64,000 bases of DNA, from assembly GCF_017591425.1 (NCBI RefSeq), contig NW_024466512.1, positions 25,473,501 through 25,537,500 of the forward strand. Direction: 5' to 3'. This document shows, in pieces, positions 47,881 to 59,947 of this stretch (position 1 is the stretch's first letter; each line of letters starts with the position of its first letter). Source of the stretch: Ochotona curzoniae. Lineage: Eukaryota > Chordata > Mammalia > Lagomorpha > Ochotonidae. Under the pieces are notes generated by a model that did no database searches, was not told the origin of the DNA, and saw only the letters and a list, made by a program, of their open reading frames with translations. A program made the translations under genes and the position numbers.

Positions 47881-48284
47881 GCAGTCACCAAGGGCTGAAG
47901 AAGAGAGCACTGGGGTCTGGTATCTCTAAGAAAACAAGGACCCCACAAACAAGCACCCCCAAGTCACCTCTCAGTGTCCAGATCTCCAAGTGGCATCTAG
48001 GTCAGCACAATAGGATGAATCCACGGAGGCTAACCTCCGGCTGCCATTGTGTCCTGCCCCAGGCCCCATAGCAGCCCTCCTGGTGGGCACAGCCACTGGC
48101 CTGGAGCCCTTGCTCACTGCGGGTGTTTGGTGTTAATTATCTAGTCCGGTGCTCAGGCCACCAGTAAGCCACAGGAAAGGAGGCCAGATAGGTAATGGTT
48201 TGTCTAAAGCCACACAAATAGCAAATGGTGATATTTGTCTTGGCATGAAGCCCCCTTGCTCCCAAAACCCTGGATCTTAACCCC

Positions 48285-48420
48285 AGAACAGGAACTTCCA
48301 AACCTCACTGAGCTTTGTAATCATCTGAGGGAGCTTTACACACTGCAGGCACCTGTTCTGGACTCCAGGGCAGGGGCACACACAAGAATTTCATTAAGCT
48401 TTTCTAGTTAAGTCCAACAG
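48285..48420. repeat. MER5-type hAT DNA transposon fragment
   Basis: Contains ggaacttccaaacctcactg, taatcatctgagggagcttt and caggggcacacacaagaatt, consistent with a diverged MER5. Confidence 0.5.
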
Positions 48421-48769
48421 GCAGGCAGCCAGGTGGAAAAAGCATCATGCAGAATATGCTGTGTACTACAGTCACATCTTGTATAAAGCACCACTCTTTC
48501 GTTGCTCGGGAATGTGGCAGGCAGGGAGTGAATGTGCCAGTCTCTTGCCAACGGAGAGCTCTGCGGATGGCTATGCTGCTGCCCTGGTTTGACTTCCAGA
48601 GAAGGAGTCACCAGTTGCCTAATCTGAAAATTGCAGTTGTTTGCTTGCGGAGGCTATGTTAGGCCTGGTTCTGTTTAGGACATGGCTGTAAGCAGAGCAT
48701 TGAAACAGCGGTGTCTGCTGTGTTCTTTCAGAGTCCAGGGTCTGCTAACCAGTGCCAGAGAACGTCAGT

Positions 48770-49480
48770 GAGCTTCATTCCCCATTTTCCCCTTCCCTAG
48801 CCCGTTGAAGCCTTTCAGATGCCCCCGAGCTTATCTTCAAGTGCAATAGTTTTGACCATGATAAATAATTACATCCTTCTATTTGGACTCTGACTCCAGA
48901 TAGTAGTAATCCAAGAAAATCCAATAATGACACTTGCATTAAGATCCTTCTTCCAGGCTGAGCAGAACATCTGTTTAGACATATTTTTAATCGGCAAATG
49001 CTTCCTGTGTTGAGTCCTCGGCAAATTAAATTTCTCACTGGACCGAAGGGGAAGCTGTCATTCAATAACCCATCTCTGGAAATTACACCTCAGTCTCTTT
49101 CCAGGTGCACTTAAGATTTTCCCATGCTGACTCGGCTGCATAAAACCAAACCCCGGCAGTACTGAGCCACGTGTGAGCAGAGCCCAGCCGGTCCGAGCCC
49201 CGGGGGATAGCCGAGTGTCGCTCCCGTGAATGGAGAAGAATTTTTGCCCGTGCTCCAAAGGAGAGTTGGCAGCAGAAGAAAATTAAGAGACTTGTTGAAA
49301 ACCATATGGGAAATGAATAACAAACTTCTACTTGCTCCATCGCTGCCTGTGATTACTTAAGACGTGATGATTCTCAGGATGTAAACACGAAGGGCTGAAG
49401 CGTCGCCAGCATTACAGAGAGGCTTCCGCCGCGGGATTGTTTGAACCATTGGGCAGTTTATTTTTAGAATCATTCACCCC
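48770..49480. promoter_or_regulatory. Candidate conserved non-coding element C (possible enhancer)
   Basis: The longest repeat-free block in intron 3. It has preserved CpGs (for example the CCGGTCCGAGCCCCGGGGGATAG area at 49188-49210), several AT-rich homeodomain-like words (ATAAATAATTACATC at 48861-48875; TTAATCGGCAAATG at 48988-49001) and an E-box (CACGTG, 49169-49174). This mixture of AT-rich and CpG-bearing unique sequence is typical of developmental enhancers. Function is inferred. No reading frame of protein quality is present. Confidence 0.4.
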
Positions 49481-50848
49481 TGCTCTCATTCATTCATTCA
49501 GCACCCAGAGTTGAGAAATGCTTGCCATGAGCTGGCATGGGCATGGAGCACAGTGTGGTGAACAACCAACCATGGTTCCTGCCCTCTTAGCACAACTCAT
49601 GGTGGGGATGTTGGTGCCATATGTTACCCAGGATCAGGACACAGATTCGAGGACTGGTAGAGGTCAGGCAGGTCATGTGGTGGGAGTAGTGGTGAAATGG
49701 ATGAAGCGGGCCGGATGGGACAGTGTGGAGGGGGAGAGAGAGGCCAGCAAACAAGAGGACACATGTTCCAGCTTCGGAGCAGGTGCTCTTGCACTCGCTG
49801 GAGTCGTGCCATGACGGAAGATGGACCCATTGTTGCCAGATCATTCCGTGTTTAAAGAAAAACTAGAAAATCAGGATCACTATGTGAAATCCCTTGATTT
49901 TTAGAAATTGGCTTTCAAAGTGAGATTTTTTAAAAAAACATAGTATGGGCCAAAATGTCCAGGCCAAACAAAACACATCTGTGGGCTGGGTTTATCCCAA
50001 GACTGTAAGTGTATGACTTCTGTTCTAGAAATTCTAGCCGTAAGACAATCAATTTCAGGTTTAAAATGATATTACATGCCATATATCTTAACCTGGAGGC
50101 ATGAATGACTGAACTAGTAAGGAACCTCTTACACTGTTTTAGAAATGGATTTTTAAAAAGATGATAATTTCTCCCCTTCTCAAAAATATAAAGTCAAAGT
50201 TCAAAGGGAAGGAGCTGAACTGGATGAGAATAAAGAGTGCAAACTCATGGAGCTGAGATACAGAGGGTGGCAAGACAATGCAGGTGCCATGGATGCTGGA
50301 CTGGCACCTGAAGGGGTGGGACAGGTGTTGTAATGCCCGTGTGCAGCCCACACATGTGCACAAGATGTGCCCTTGGTTCCATGTGAGACAGAAGCAGACA
50401 TGTTGCCTGAAATGAACACCCCCTGCAGGGCTCAGAAGAGCAGCAGGAAATCTTGCTTTTTTTCTCAGGCTCCCAGTGGGGGCAGAAATATCTATGAGAA
50501 ACTGAATCCCAGAGCCTGTCCCTCATGCAGGTATGAGTTCTTAGCATATCCTTCCTGCATATGAGAACACCAGACTTTAAAAAAAAATCACATAAAAATC
50601 GATCTGGACCCATAGGGTCCCAAGAGCTCTGGAAAATGCAAAGCAGGGTCATACCCGTGATTCAGGGCCTGTGGGACTCTTGCAAGAAAGAAATAGGCTT
50701 GCCTAAAATTTAGCTTAAAAATGAAGCATTCAAGACACAAGTGATTTATGAGGGGGAATTAACAGGCACACTACATTGCCGAATTGGCACCCTGAGATGT
50801 AGAAACACTAAAACTGTCAGAAGAAAAATGATAATAAACAGAACTTCT

Positions 50849-51151
50849 TTTTTTTAAAAAGATTTTTATTTATTTATTGGAAAGTCAGATATACAGAGAG
50901 GAAGATCTTCCATCCAATGATTCACTCCCCAAGTGAGCGCAACGGCCGATACTATGCCGATCCGAAGCCAGGATCCAGGAACTTCTTCCCGGTATCCCAC
51001 ATGAGTACAGGGTCCCAAGGCTTTGGGCCGTCCTCGACTGCTTTCCCAGGTCACAGCAGGGAGCTGGATGGGAAGTGGAGCTGCCGGGATCAGAACCAGC
51101 GACCATATGTGATCCCGGGCGCGTTCAAGGCTAGGCTACGCCGCTGGGCCC
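50849..51151 (-). repeat. Young pika-type SINE, antisense
   Basis: Tail tttttaaaaagatttttatt at the low end, then gtcagatatacagagaggaa, ccaagtgagcgcaacggccg, and the head ending cgccgctgggccc. The 17-bp target-site duplications at 50832-50848 and 51152-51168 differ at one base (aataaa-c/t-agaacttctt). Confidence 0.95.
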
Positions 51152-51171
51152 AATAAATAGAACTTCTTAAA

Positions 51172-51302
51172 CCACCACCTGATCCCTCCCAGGGAGTGCA
51201 TTAACAAGAAGCTAGACTTAGGAGCAGAGCTGGAACGCAAACCAAGCACTAAGATATGGATCGCAGATATCCCAATCACTAGACGAGACACCCATGCCAT
51301 AA
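51172..51302 (-). repeat. Old C-SINE head fragment, antisense
   Basis: Contains cccagggagtgcattaacaa, gaagctagacttaggagcag and tcactagacgagacacccat, the head half of an old reverse copy. The younger SINE lies immediately before it. Confidence 0.6.
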
Positions 51303-51309
51303 TAAATAT

Positions 51310-52300
51310 GTCATAATAAATATGATTGAAGAGTCAAGGAAGAATTTTTGGGAAAAAAAGCCATAACATCACAATATGGAAGAAAAAAAAGAAAGGCATA
51401 TTTGACAAAGCACCAAATAGGTCTTTAAGTGATGACTCTATGCATTGAAATGAGACAGTGTGTTACACACAATTAAAAATTGTGTGATCATATTAGTTGT
51501 TGCATAAAAAGCATCTAAGAAGAACCTATCATCCATTCATTATAAAAGCTCAGCAGCAAGAATAAAGGAGAATTAATTTGATATAAAATATCTGTAGGAA
51601 ATCTAGTTTACATCATACTTAATAGTGAAATACTGAGTATTTTCCCCTGAGATCAAGAACAAGACAAGGATTTCTGCTCTCACACTCTTACTCTATATGG
51701 TTCTGGAAATTCTAGACACTGCAAAGAAGAAGAAAAACAAAGAAAAGGCATCCACATCATTTGCAAAGAACATGTTTCTCTACATAGACAATTCCAAGGA
51801 ATCTGCAAGGAAAAAAAAAATCCCTAGAACCCAATGAATGATCTGTAAGATGGCAGCACATCAGATGGTTAATCTCACATTTCTCTACTCTTTCTGTGGG
51901 CATTCAGAAACCAAAATTAAAAATATAATGCCACGTATAGTCACTCCAAAGAAAATGAACTACTGAGATACATGCTTAGCAAAATATATGCAGGATTTGT
52001 GTGATGAAAATAATATTGATGAAAGAAGTCAAGAAAAACCTAAATAGAGGATTGCTACACCCACCTTGTTGGAAGACTCAGAATAGCAGAGATGCTGATT
52101 CTGTCCTAATTGGCCTGCAGATTTAATGTAATTTCTGTAAAAATCTCAGCGTGTATGTGTTCATGTATGCACATGTGCATACAAGTGACTAGGGAGCATA
52201 GAAAATCTTATTCTAAAATTTTCATGGAAACACATACGTGGGAAGGCATGGGACAGTTGATATGGGAAGACAGTAAACAAACATAAGAAACAAGTTTGAT
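51310..52300 (+). mobile_element. L1 ORF2 remnant (reverse transcriptase region), sense
   Basis: Order and wording follow L1 ORF2: catacttaatagtgaaatac, tgagatcaagaacaagacaa, ggatttctgctctcacactc, tatggttctggaaattctag, then caattccaaggaatctgcaa and ttgttggaagactcagaata further on. Many indels and stops; not functional. Confidence 0.75.
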
Positions 52301-52599
52301 GGGAATAATCACTTTGCCCTGTATTAAGTTTGCTGTATAGCTAAAGGCTTTAGTGTATTGGCAAAGTCATAACAAACAGACAACAAAGGAAAACTCTAAA
52401 TACCAAAGAACTGATTCCTTGAAGCCTGGGCCCGCCATCTGCAGGCAGCAGGCCACATCCTGGTATCTGTTGCCAAAGCCACCCCATCCTGGCCCAGCAT
52501 GTTGGTTACTCTGGTTGCTTCCATTGGCTTTCATTTACAATCCTGAACATACAGTGCTCTCCCTGCAGAATCCATCTCCACATCCCTCCACGGCTTTGA

Positions 52600-52833
<234 letters not shown>

Positions 52834-53214
52834 TAACCACAGGTGAACTCTGTTGTGGGGCTAGGTGATTTGTCTCCCTAGGCTGAGAGCATCATTCTAA
52901 CGAAGAGCTGGGGCAGATGCCAGGGCAGCAGCACTCCTGCCTGCTGAAGACCATAGTACCTCCAAGGCTTGGTTTACCAGGCCCAGAGGATACTGCATCC
53001 TCAGAGAGGATCTTCTTGCTATACTGGGCTTCATTGGGGATATGGCATAAAATCCTGGTCTTGAGGGGCAGGTGAGAGCAAGCAGGTGGGTGGGAGCTGA
53101 GCAGCCACAAATCATGGCCTGCCTGATGGACATGCTGGACGTAGTGTGCCCCCATGTCCCCTTACCCAAGCATTGGTCATGCAACAGAGCAGGCTACCAG
53201 ACAGGGCATGACTC

Positions 53215-53315
53215 CCTAGGTGCAAACTCTGGCTCTAGCATATGCTGGGCAAAGTACAGACCCTTTCTGTGCCATGGGCCTCTCTTCTGTAAATGGAGGA
53301 GATGCCATTTCCTCC
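53215..53315 (+). repeat. MIR-like fragment
   Basis: Contains aactctggctctagcatatg, tttctgtgccatgggcctct and tctgtaaatggaggagatgc in MIR order. Confidence 0.5.
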
Positions 53316-53489
53316 TCCACAGAGTTGTTTTACAAATCATATGGATTTGTACAAATAACATACTTCAAAATATGTAAATCGTCTCATGGGTTTCCATTGC
53401 CAATAGAATTAAACTGTAAGTCCTGGCCACAGCTACAAGGCCCTCCCCCAAGTAGCCCTGCCTTCCTCTACTACCTAGTCTTTCTTTTT

Positions 53490-53812
53490 AAATGGTTTGT
53501 TTCTTATTTGATTTTATTTGAGAGGCAGAGAAAAAGAGAGAGACAGAGAAAGAGAGAGAGAAAGAGAAATATCCCATCTATTGATTGACTCCCCAACTAG
53601 CCACAATATCTAGGGTTGTGCCACACTGAAACCAGGAGGCTGGAGCTTCACCCAGGTGTCTCATGTGGATGGCAGGGGCCAAGCAGTGGGGCCATCTTCT
53701 GCTGCATTAGCAGGGATTGGAAAGGGAGCAGCTAGACACAAACAGGTGCCCATAATGGGAGTCAGGCATTGCAGGTGACTTTACCTCTTCTGCCCCAACA
53801 CTGGCACCCCTT
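53490..53812 (-). repeat. Old C-SINE, antisense
   Basis: Complete reverse copy: ttgattttatttgagaggca, a GA-rich stretch (53530-53570), gattgactccccaactagcc, ctgctgcattagcagggatt, and the head end ctgccccaacactggc. Confidence 0.85.
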
Positions 53813-53836
53813 ATGACCTGCTTGAAGTACCCTGCA

Positions 53837-53855
53837 CGTGTGTGTGTGTGTGTGT
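53837..53855. repeat. (GT)9 microsatellite
   Basis: Short perfect GT run. Confidence 0.9.
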
Positions 53856-54093
53856 ATAAAACACAATAATCACAATAGACTGATTAACACATGCATCACC
53901 TTTCACAGCTATCAGTTTGGACTATCTGGGGTTGATGTAGAGTATACTTAAAACCTGCTTTCTTATTAAACTTCAAGTAAGCAATGTAATTATTAACAGG
54001 GTTTTATTCCACATCAGCTATGCCTTAAAGCCCTTAGGGGTGGTCTGGCCCCCTGGAAGAAATGACAAGCACCTGCCCTGTCTGTCGTTCCAG

Positions 54094-54211
54094 GCAGCCA
54101 GCGGGCCGTCTTTAAGCAGGCCATGAGACACTGGGAGAAGCACACCTGCGTGACCTTCATAGAACGCACCGACGAGGAAAGCTTTATTGTGTTCAGTTAC
54201 CGAGCCTGTGG
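54094..54211 (+). CDS. TLL2: TLL2 exon 5 (astacin domain)
   Basis: This 118-nt exon completes the Gly codon from exon 4 and encodes [20 protein letters not shown] followed by [19 protein letters not shown]. That is nearly identical to the human TLL2 astacin domain as I recall it (which has RTCG at the end). The cysteine in 'HTCVTF' is one of the domain's disulfide cysteines. The acceptor is GTTCCAG at 54087-54093 and the donor is GTAAGG at 54212. The exon ends in phase 2 (GG of a Gly codon). Confidence 0.97.
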
Positions 54212-56732
54212 GTAAGGGCACGAGAGCCTGACTGCCGCAGAAACAGGGTTGACCCATCACAAGGGTCCTGAGGCCGGGGTCTTCAGGAATATCTGGTATT
54301 TTCCCTGAGCTGTGAATGTGTTAAACATTGAGTGGTCGATGTGTGCTGAGGACTCGCTTTGCACTCAGTGGAGGCAATGCGGATGGGTCCAGAGAGAGGT
54401 CTTGCCTCCAGCAAGACCACTCCTGGTGGGAGGATGGTATTTCAAAACCTTACCTAGCTTTATCATAACAAGCATCTTCATGAAGTTTTCAAAAACTCCT
54501 TGTGTGCATGGATGTCAAACTTTAATAAAATTGTCTTTTAAATCCATATATGCAAAATTCCATTAGTAAGTTGAGAGGTTCCGGGGGCTTATGGGCTTTC
54601 TGCAGAAAACATATCATAAAACAACTAGATTATGCCAGTAAGTGTTAAAGATGATGCTCTTTCCTGTGGCAAGAGAAAAGGTCCCCTACTGGGTTAGCCG
54701 TGGAAGCCCAAAGACATGCTCTGCATGTAAGGTGACAGATGACTGAAGAGAATGACCCAGGGACGCGTACAAGCAAAAGGAAAGGAGCAAATTCCCACAA
54801 AAGAAAGCTGTCATCGCAATGCGAAGTGCAAACAAGTCTCTTCTTTAGTTGGTTTTCTTCTTAAAGCCAGAAAGTATTTTTAATTTTTTTAAAAAGGTGA
54901 AGCCCTTTGCAGTCAAAAGGGATACAAGGTATAATGAGGCTATGAGTGTCATAAATCTCTATACACCAAATAGCATAGCACTAAGAGTCATAAAACCAGC
55001 CTCAGGGAACCCAGGGGAAGTGGACAGAAACTCTAGCAGCAGGAGACTTACTTTATTTCCGTCACCCCAGGCAAATCGTGTCAAGTTGCTGAAAAATAAG
55101 TAGAGCTCCATGGAAGAGTTGACGATATATAATTAATAGAGTGATTCTATGGGCCCACTGGGTTTCATAACCTGGTACCACATGTTAAGTGTCTTTTTTT
55201 TTTTAAGTGTCTTTCAAAGGGTCGTAGATCTGAACCATCTATTCTACATTAAAAACATCTCAATGGAGTCTTAAAGGCAGAAATAGCTCTAAAATACTCT
55301 TGGTTTGCAAATCAATAAAACTGTACAAAACAACAAAAATAAACAATCCCTGGTAAGCATAAAGGCTGCCTTTCTTTGTGATTGCATAGTTCATGGGTCT
55401 GTAAGAGTTCAAGATTACGCTGCAGACTGTCTAGATAATGAGAGCCCTGCCGTTCAAAGTAAGGGAAGACTACCACAGCATCTAGAGGACAACCCATAGC
55501 CAGGCACATCCACATCAGTAAATAAGAATGATGGTGAACTATGGAGAAATTAACAAAAATGTGTCAAGAGAAACCAACACCCCACAGAAAAATCAACCTG
55601 ATGAGGGCACAAGGAGTGAATTCTTTGATTAAACAAAAACAGATAAATCACTTTTTATTAAATGAGGTAGCAAAGTGAAAAGGAGAAGCACACAAAATTA
55701 GAAATGGTAAAAGAGAAGGTAGCCAATAAGTTAAGCAGAAGCGCGAGAGTGGTTTGCAAAGCTCTAGGGCAAGAAATGTCACATCTGGTAATGGGGATAA
55801 CTCCAAGTTGACTTAAAGTCCTGGCACAGGCCAGCGGCTCTGAAAGAAATTGAGAAATGAGGGGAAAAGGCTGGTGCCACCAAAACGCCACTTATTGGCC
55901 TTCATAGATGAACTTTTTAAGCCTTCAAGAAATGCATTATTCCAGCACTGCTTAATTGATATCTTTTATATCATAGGGAGAGAAGAAAGCTTTCTAATTA
56001 CTTAATGGAACTATAATAGATTTGCACACACATACAAGCGCATGAACTGGAATAAAAATGCTCAAATTAATTTCACATATAACTGACCATGCTGAATCCC
56101 AAGTGAAATGCTAGTTTATGGGATTCGGCAGTAGGAGAAAAGAAAAGGTTGCCAAGTAGCTTGGTATAGGGTAGCTCAAGACTGAGAAATCTATTCATAT
56201 GAGTAAGTCAAGCAAGGAAACCTGAGATTCTCATTCAGTAGGTGTTATGAGGTATCTGCCCAATCAACATGTATTGTTTTTTGTCTTAAAAAAGTAACCA
56301 AGGAATCACAGGAACAGATGTTAAGGATATACTTGAATTTAAAAATGGAACGTTGTGTATTTTCATATATACTTAGACACATGCAAATATACATTTACAT
56401 ATATAATTTCAAAACAGAATCAAGATTACCATTGTTAATCCTAGAATCACTTGTTAGGACTAGGAATAAATTGAATATGATTATGGGCACCACAATTATT
56501 TGATACTGTTTTTGGTGTGCTACCTAAACTAAATAGATGAAAGAAATACAATGACTATTACTAGGAGCAAAGCAACGGTTTGCATTGTTTGAAGCTAACC
56601 TGATGTGTGTCTAGAAAATCAGTTGAAAAGTATTTAAAACACAAGGGAACTCTATTAGAGTGACTGATCACGAGCTAATAAACAGAAAGTGTGTGTGTTT
56701 TTTCCATTCATTAAATGATTTAACCTTTTTTT

Positions 56733-57022
56733 AAGATTTGTTTTTTGAAAGGTAGAGTTACAGAGGGAGGGAGGCACACACACAGATATCTTCCATCTGC
56801 TGCTCTCTACAGTTCCTGCAAGGTCCAGGGCTGGGCCAGACTGAAGCCAGGAGTTTCTTCCAGGCCTCCTACCTAGCATTTGGGCCATCCTCTGCTACCT
56901 TTCCAAGTACAATAGCAGGGAGCTGGGTCAAAAGTGGAGCAATTGGGACTCAAACAGGTGCCCATATGGGATGCTGAGTCAAAGACAAAGGCTTAATTTG
57001 CTGTATTACAATGCTGGCCCCA
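56733..57022 (-). repeat. Old C-SINE, antisense, inside the L1 remnant
   Basis: Complete reverse copy: aagatttgttttttgaaagg, agagttacagagggagggag, ggagtttcttccaggcctcc, caaacaggtgcccatatggg, and the head end acaatgctggcccc. Confidence 0.85.
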
Positions 57023-57704
57023 TTTATATATTTTTACAGTGGAAAAGAAATCACAACTTTAATAAAAACAGTATTAAAAATATATTTTAAAATAGGCATT
57101 AAAAACACAAAAATATGCTAGGCATACAGGAAGAAAATGCTAAAATGCCAAGGAATGTTGGGGGAAAAATGCCTGCCATTTCCCAATAAAGGAATATTTA
57201 GCATAATAAAAACATCAGAACTCCCTAAAATAATGTATACATTTATGCCATTGTGATTAAATCCTAACACCTATCTTCTGTCATCTGTCATGTATCTCTC
57301 ATCTGTATCATCTATGATCAAACAACTTGAGCAAATGATACTAATGTTTATTTGGAGCAATAACTGCATGGAGATAAACCTTTCCCTCAAAACAGTCGTG
57401 ACAGAGAGAGGAGCTGTCATCTCTCCAAACGTATAAGATACTAGAATGCCAATGAAAGCAGTTTGGCAGTTAAGGAGAAAGGAAATGTATGGCAAAAGGG
57501 GCTCCAAATACATACACCTGTATTCAAATTGAAGTTGCATTTTAAATTAGTAAAGCTAGAATCCAGCAGTCATTTGATATGTATGAATATCAGAATACTT
57601 CGATAGTTCTCTGTAAAAAACTAAAGCTGGATTTGCATCTCAATTATTAAGACAAAACAAGCAAAGCCCCACACAATTGTAGCTAGAATAGAGACACAGC
57701 ATAA

Positions 57705-57756
57705 AAGGAAGAGAGGAGAGAGGAAGGCAGGTAAACGGGAGGAAAGGAAGGAACTT
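57705..57756. repeat. Purine-rich (GA) tract
   Basis: A nearly all-purine stretch (ggaagagaggagagaggaag, later gggaggaaaggaaggaa), broken by a few pyrimidines. Confidence 0.75.
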
Positions 57757-58315
57757 GGCTGAATTTTACATGTAATCCTGAAATACGGATGCTGTTTTAA
57801 GCAGCTGGGAAAGGGGCTTTATCAAATCAATAATAAAAGAGTGTGCAACTTAACAGACTACTGAGAGAGGCTGCAATGTTATAGGTTACAGGAAAAAATT
57901 ATATAAAATGTCAGATGAAATATGTGAAAAACTATCCTACTTCATTACAGTCAAACTGGCAGAAAATTCAGTAAGAGCAGTGTTCTCCGGGGTGAAGAGA
58001 AACAGCATGTACGTATGTGATTAGTGAGTGCGTGATTGGGTAACGTTTGGGAGAATGTGATTTGATGTTCTCTGTCAGAATTTCCCACACACATAGCCTC
58101 GTGTTTGTTCAGCCCCTGACTAGGAACTTCTGCTACCATGCCCAAGTGAGAGTTGCAAGCTCTTTATCTTTGTTGTTTGTTTTATTTGTGACTTTGTTTA
58201 AATAGAAAAAAGCTAGAGTTGACCTAGACAGACATGGTAAGAGTGATGGAATACATTTTAACACTGTAAAAAACATTATCATGAAATAAGCTTACTCTTA
58301 TGCCGCTGTTTTTCA

Positions 58316-58570
58316 GAATTTATTTGGATAGGGAGAGTGGGGCTGAAAGAGAGAGAATACACCTATCCATTGGCTCACTTCCTAAATTCTTATGGTGGTC
58401 CAGGCTGTGCCTAACTAAAGCAGGGTTCAAGCTGAGTCACCCACAGACGTGACAGGAGCCCAGGGGCTTGGATCATCACCACTGCCTCCCAGGGACTGCA
58501 TTAGCAAGAACCCAGGCACCCAACATGGGACATGGGCATCCTAACTGCTAGGCCAAACATTCGCCACCGC
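58316..58570 (-). repeat. Old C-SINE, antisense
   Basis: Diverged reverse copy: cattggctcacttcctaaat, caggctgtgcctaactaaag, tgggcatcctaactgctagg. Confidence 0.7.
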
Positions 58571-59461
58571 ACCTTGTGCTGGGATCTGTAAGGAGCAGGT
58601 GTTTATCCTTGTGGTGGAGATGGTCACATCCCATCTGGTTTGGCTCCTAGCTCCAGCTCCTCGCTGTAATTTCCCACTAAGATAGAACCCGAGAGGCAAT
58701 GCTGACAACTCACTCAACTGGGTTCCTCTCACCCATATGGGAGGTTCCTAGTTGCTGCCTTGGTCATCATGGGCATTTGGGAGGGAACTGCCTCTCAAGC
58801 TTGAAAAAAAAAATTATAAATGGAAAAAAAAGAGGCAAATTTCTCATAGAATATTAGGTAAAACGTATCAGGTAGATAGATATGTGAATATGTGGATAGA
58901 TATGTAAGTGCATAGATAAACGGAGTTTCATCTCTATAGAATAACTGTATCTGTGTAAGTTATTAGAGTTTTCCAGAAAGACATCCAAGTGTTAGCAGGG
59001 ATTGCCTTTGGATCGAGTAACTGGATGCGGAGATGAGAAACTTCCTATTTTAATCTTTTGTCTTTTTTTTTTTTTAACTCAGTAAAGGTTATCTGCATTA
59101 GTGTGATCAAGGGCCAGTTAAGGGTCTGTCTTAGTCCTTTCTGTATTAGGAGTGTTAGGCATAGCAAATCAATAGCATTTGAAAAAACAATCAAGCCCAG
59201 GAGGCTGCCACATCAAAGGTCCCCCTGATAATGGTACCAAGGTGTCTATTTCCCTGTCTCCTTGTTGGGGAGAGGGACCAGCGGAGACAGCCCCATGGGG
59301 CCGGGCGCTGGGCTGTGCATCTGATCCCAGAGAGAGAGGCCGTGCTTCACTCACTTCCTCAAGAGGACCCAAGACCACCGGAGAGGTCAGGAAGCATTTT
59401 GGGGAGGATTTCTGTAGGAAGCTGAACAGTGAGAACACTTTGACCCATGAAATTCTGCACT

Positions 59462-59719
59462 TGCTTTGCACACACACAAACATGCACACACACATACTCA
59501 CACATGCACGCACATGTTCACACATGCACATCACACAACACATGCATGTGCTCACAAGGCACTCACACATGCACATGTTCATGTGTGCATGCATGCTCAC
59601 AGTCACATGCACACACACGGTCACATATGCACACACATGTGCAGGTCATCTGCATGCATGTGCTCACATGTGCACATATGTGCATACACACCTGCTCACA
59701 CATGCACTCACACACTATT
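59462..59719. repeat. 250-bp alternating CA/TG-rich tract before the catalytic exon
   Basis: Degenerate (CA)n with frequent TG/CATG interruptions (tgcacacacacaaacatgca, gcatgcatgtgctcacaagg and similar), almost uninterrupted purine-pyrimidine alternation. It ends 49 bp before exon 6, directly upstream of the branch-point and pyrimidine region of intron 5. Confidence 0.93.
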
Positions 59720-59768
59720 ATTCCTGGTAGACCCTGACCTGCTGATCGGTATCTTCGCCCTGCTCCAG

Positions 59769-59947
59769 CTGCTGCTCCTATGTTGGGCGCCGGGGAGGAG
59801 GCCCACAGGCCATTTCCATTGGGAAGAACTGTGACAAGTTTGGCATTGTGGCTCACGAGCTGGGCCACGTGGTTGGGTTCTGGCATGAACACACTCGCCC
59901 AGACAGAGACCAACATGTCACCATCATCAGAGAAAACATCCTGCCAG
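59769..59947 (+). CDS. TLL2: TLL2 exon 6 (catalytic zinc-binding exon)
   Basis: This 179-nt exon carries the active site. It starts with the BMP1/tolloid-type vicinal cysteines (C-C-S-Y-V-G) and the '[19 protein letters not shown]' segment. The metzincin zinc motif [11 protein letters not shown] follows at 59854-59886: three His ligands, with the Glu at 59857-59859 as catalytic base. It ends REN-I-L-P with a split Gly; human has Q where this has L. The acceptor is CTCCAG at 59763-59768 and the donor is GTAAGG at 59948. A 250-bp alternating CA/TG tract ends about 50 bp before the exon. Confidence 0.98.

Larger units (their letters stand above)
54870..57900 (+). mobile_element. Decayed L1 in intron 5, sense strand
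   Basis: ORF2-type wording in the order of an L1. First comes an endonuclease-domain stretch (about 54930-55070, residual peptide VINLYTPNSIA). Later pieces resemble the reverse-transcriptase region (55895-56000, atagatgaactttttaagcc) and the C-terminal region (57340-57480). Interrupted by an antisense SINE at 56733-57022 and by many indels. The outer limits are approximate and the middle is poorly recognisable. Confidence 0.5.
54212..59768 (+). other. TLL2: TLL2 intron 5 (5.6 kb)
   Basis: An AT-rich intron, much of it a decayed sense-strand L1. It also holds two antisense C-SINEs, a purine-rich tract (about 57705-57756) and a long CA/TG-rich tract against its 3' end. Nothing specific is recognised in 54212-54850, 57960-58310 or 58600-59460. 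Confidence 0.85.

Noticed and set aside
59179..59730. 183-residue open frame with His/Thr/Cys-rich repeats next to exon 6
   Set aside because: Most of the frame is the CA/TG tract read as (His-Thr/Cys)n, and it has no link to the splice frame.
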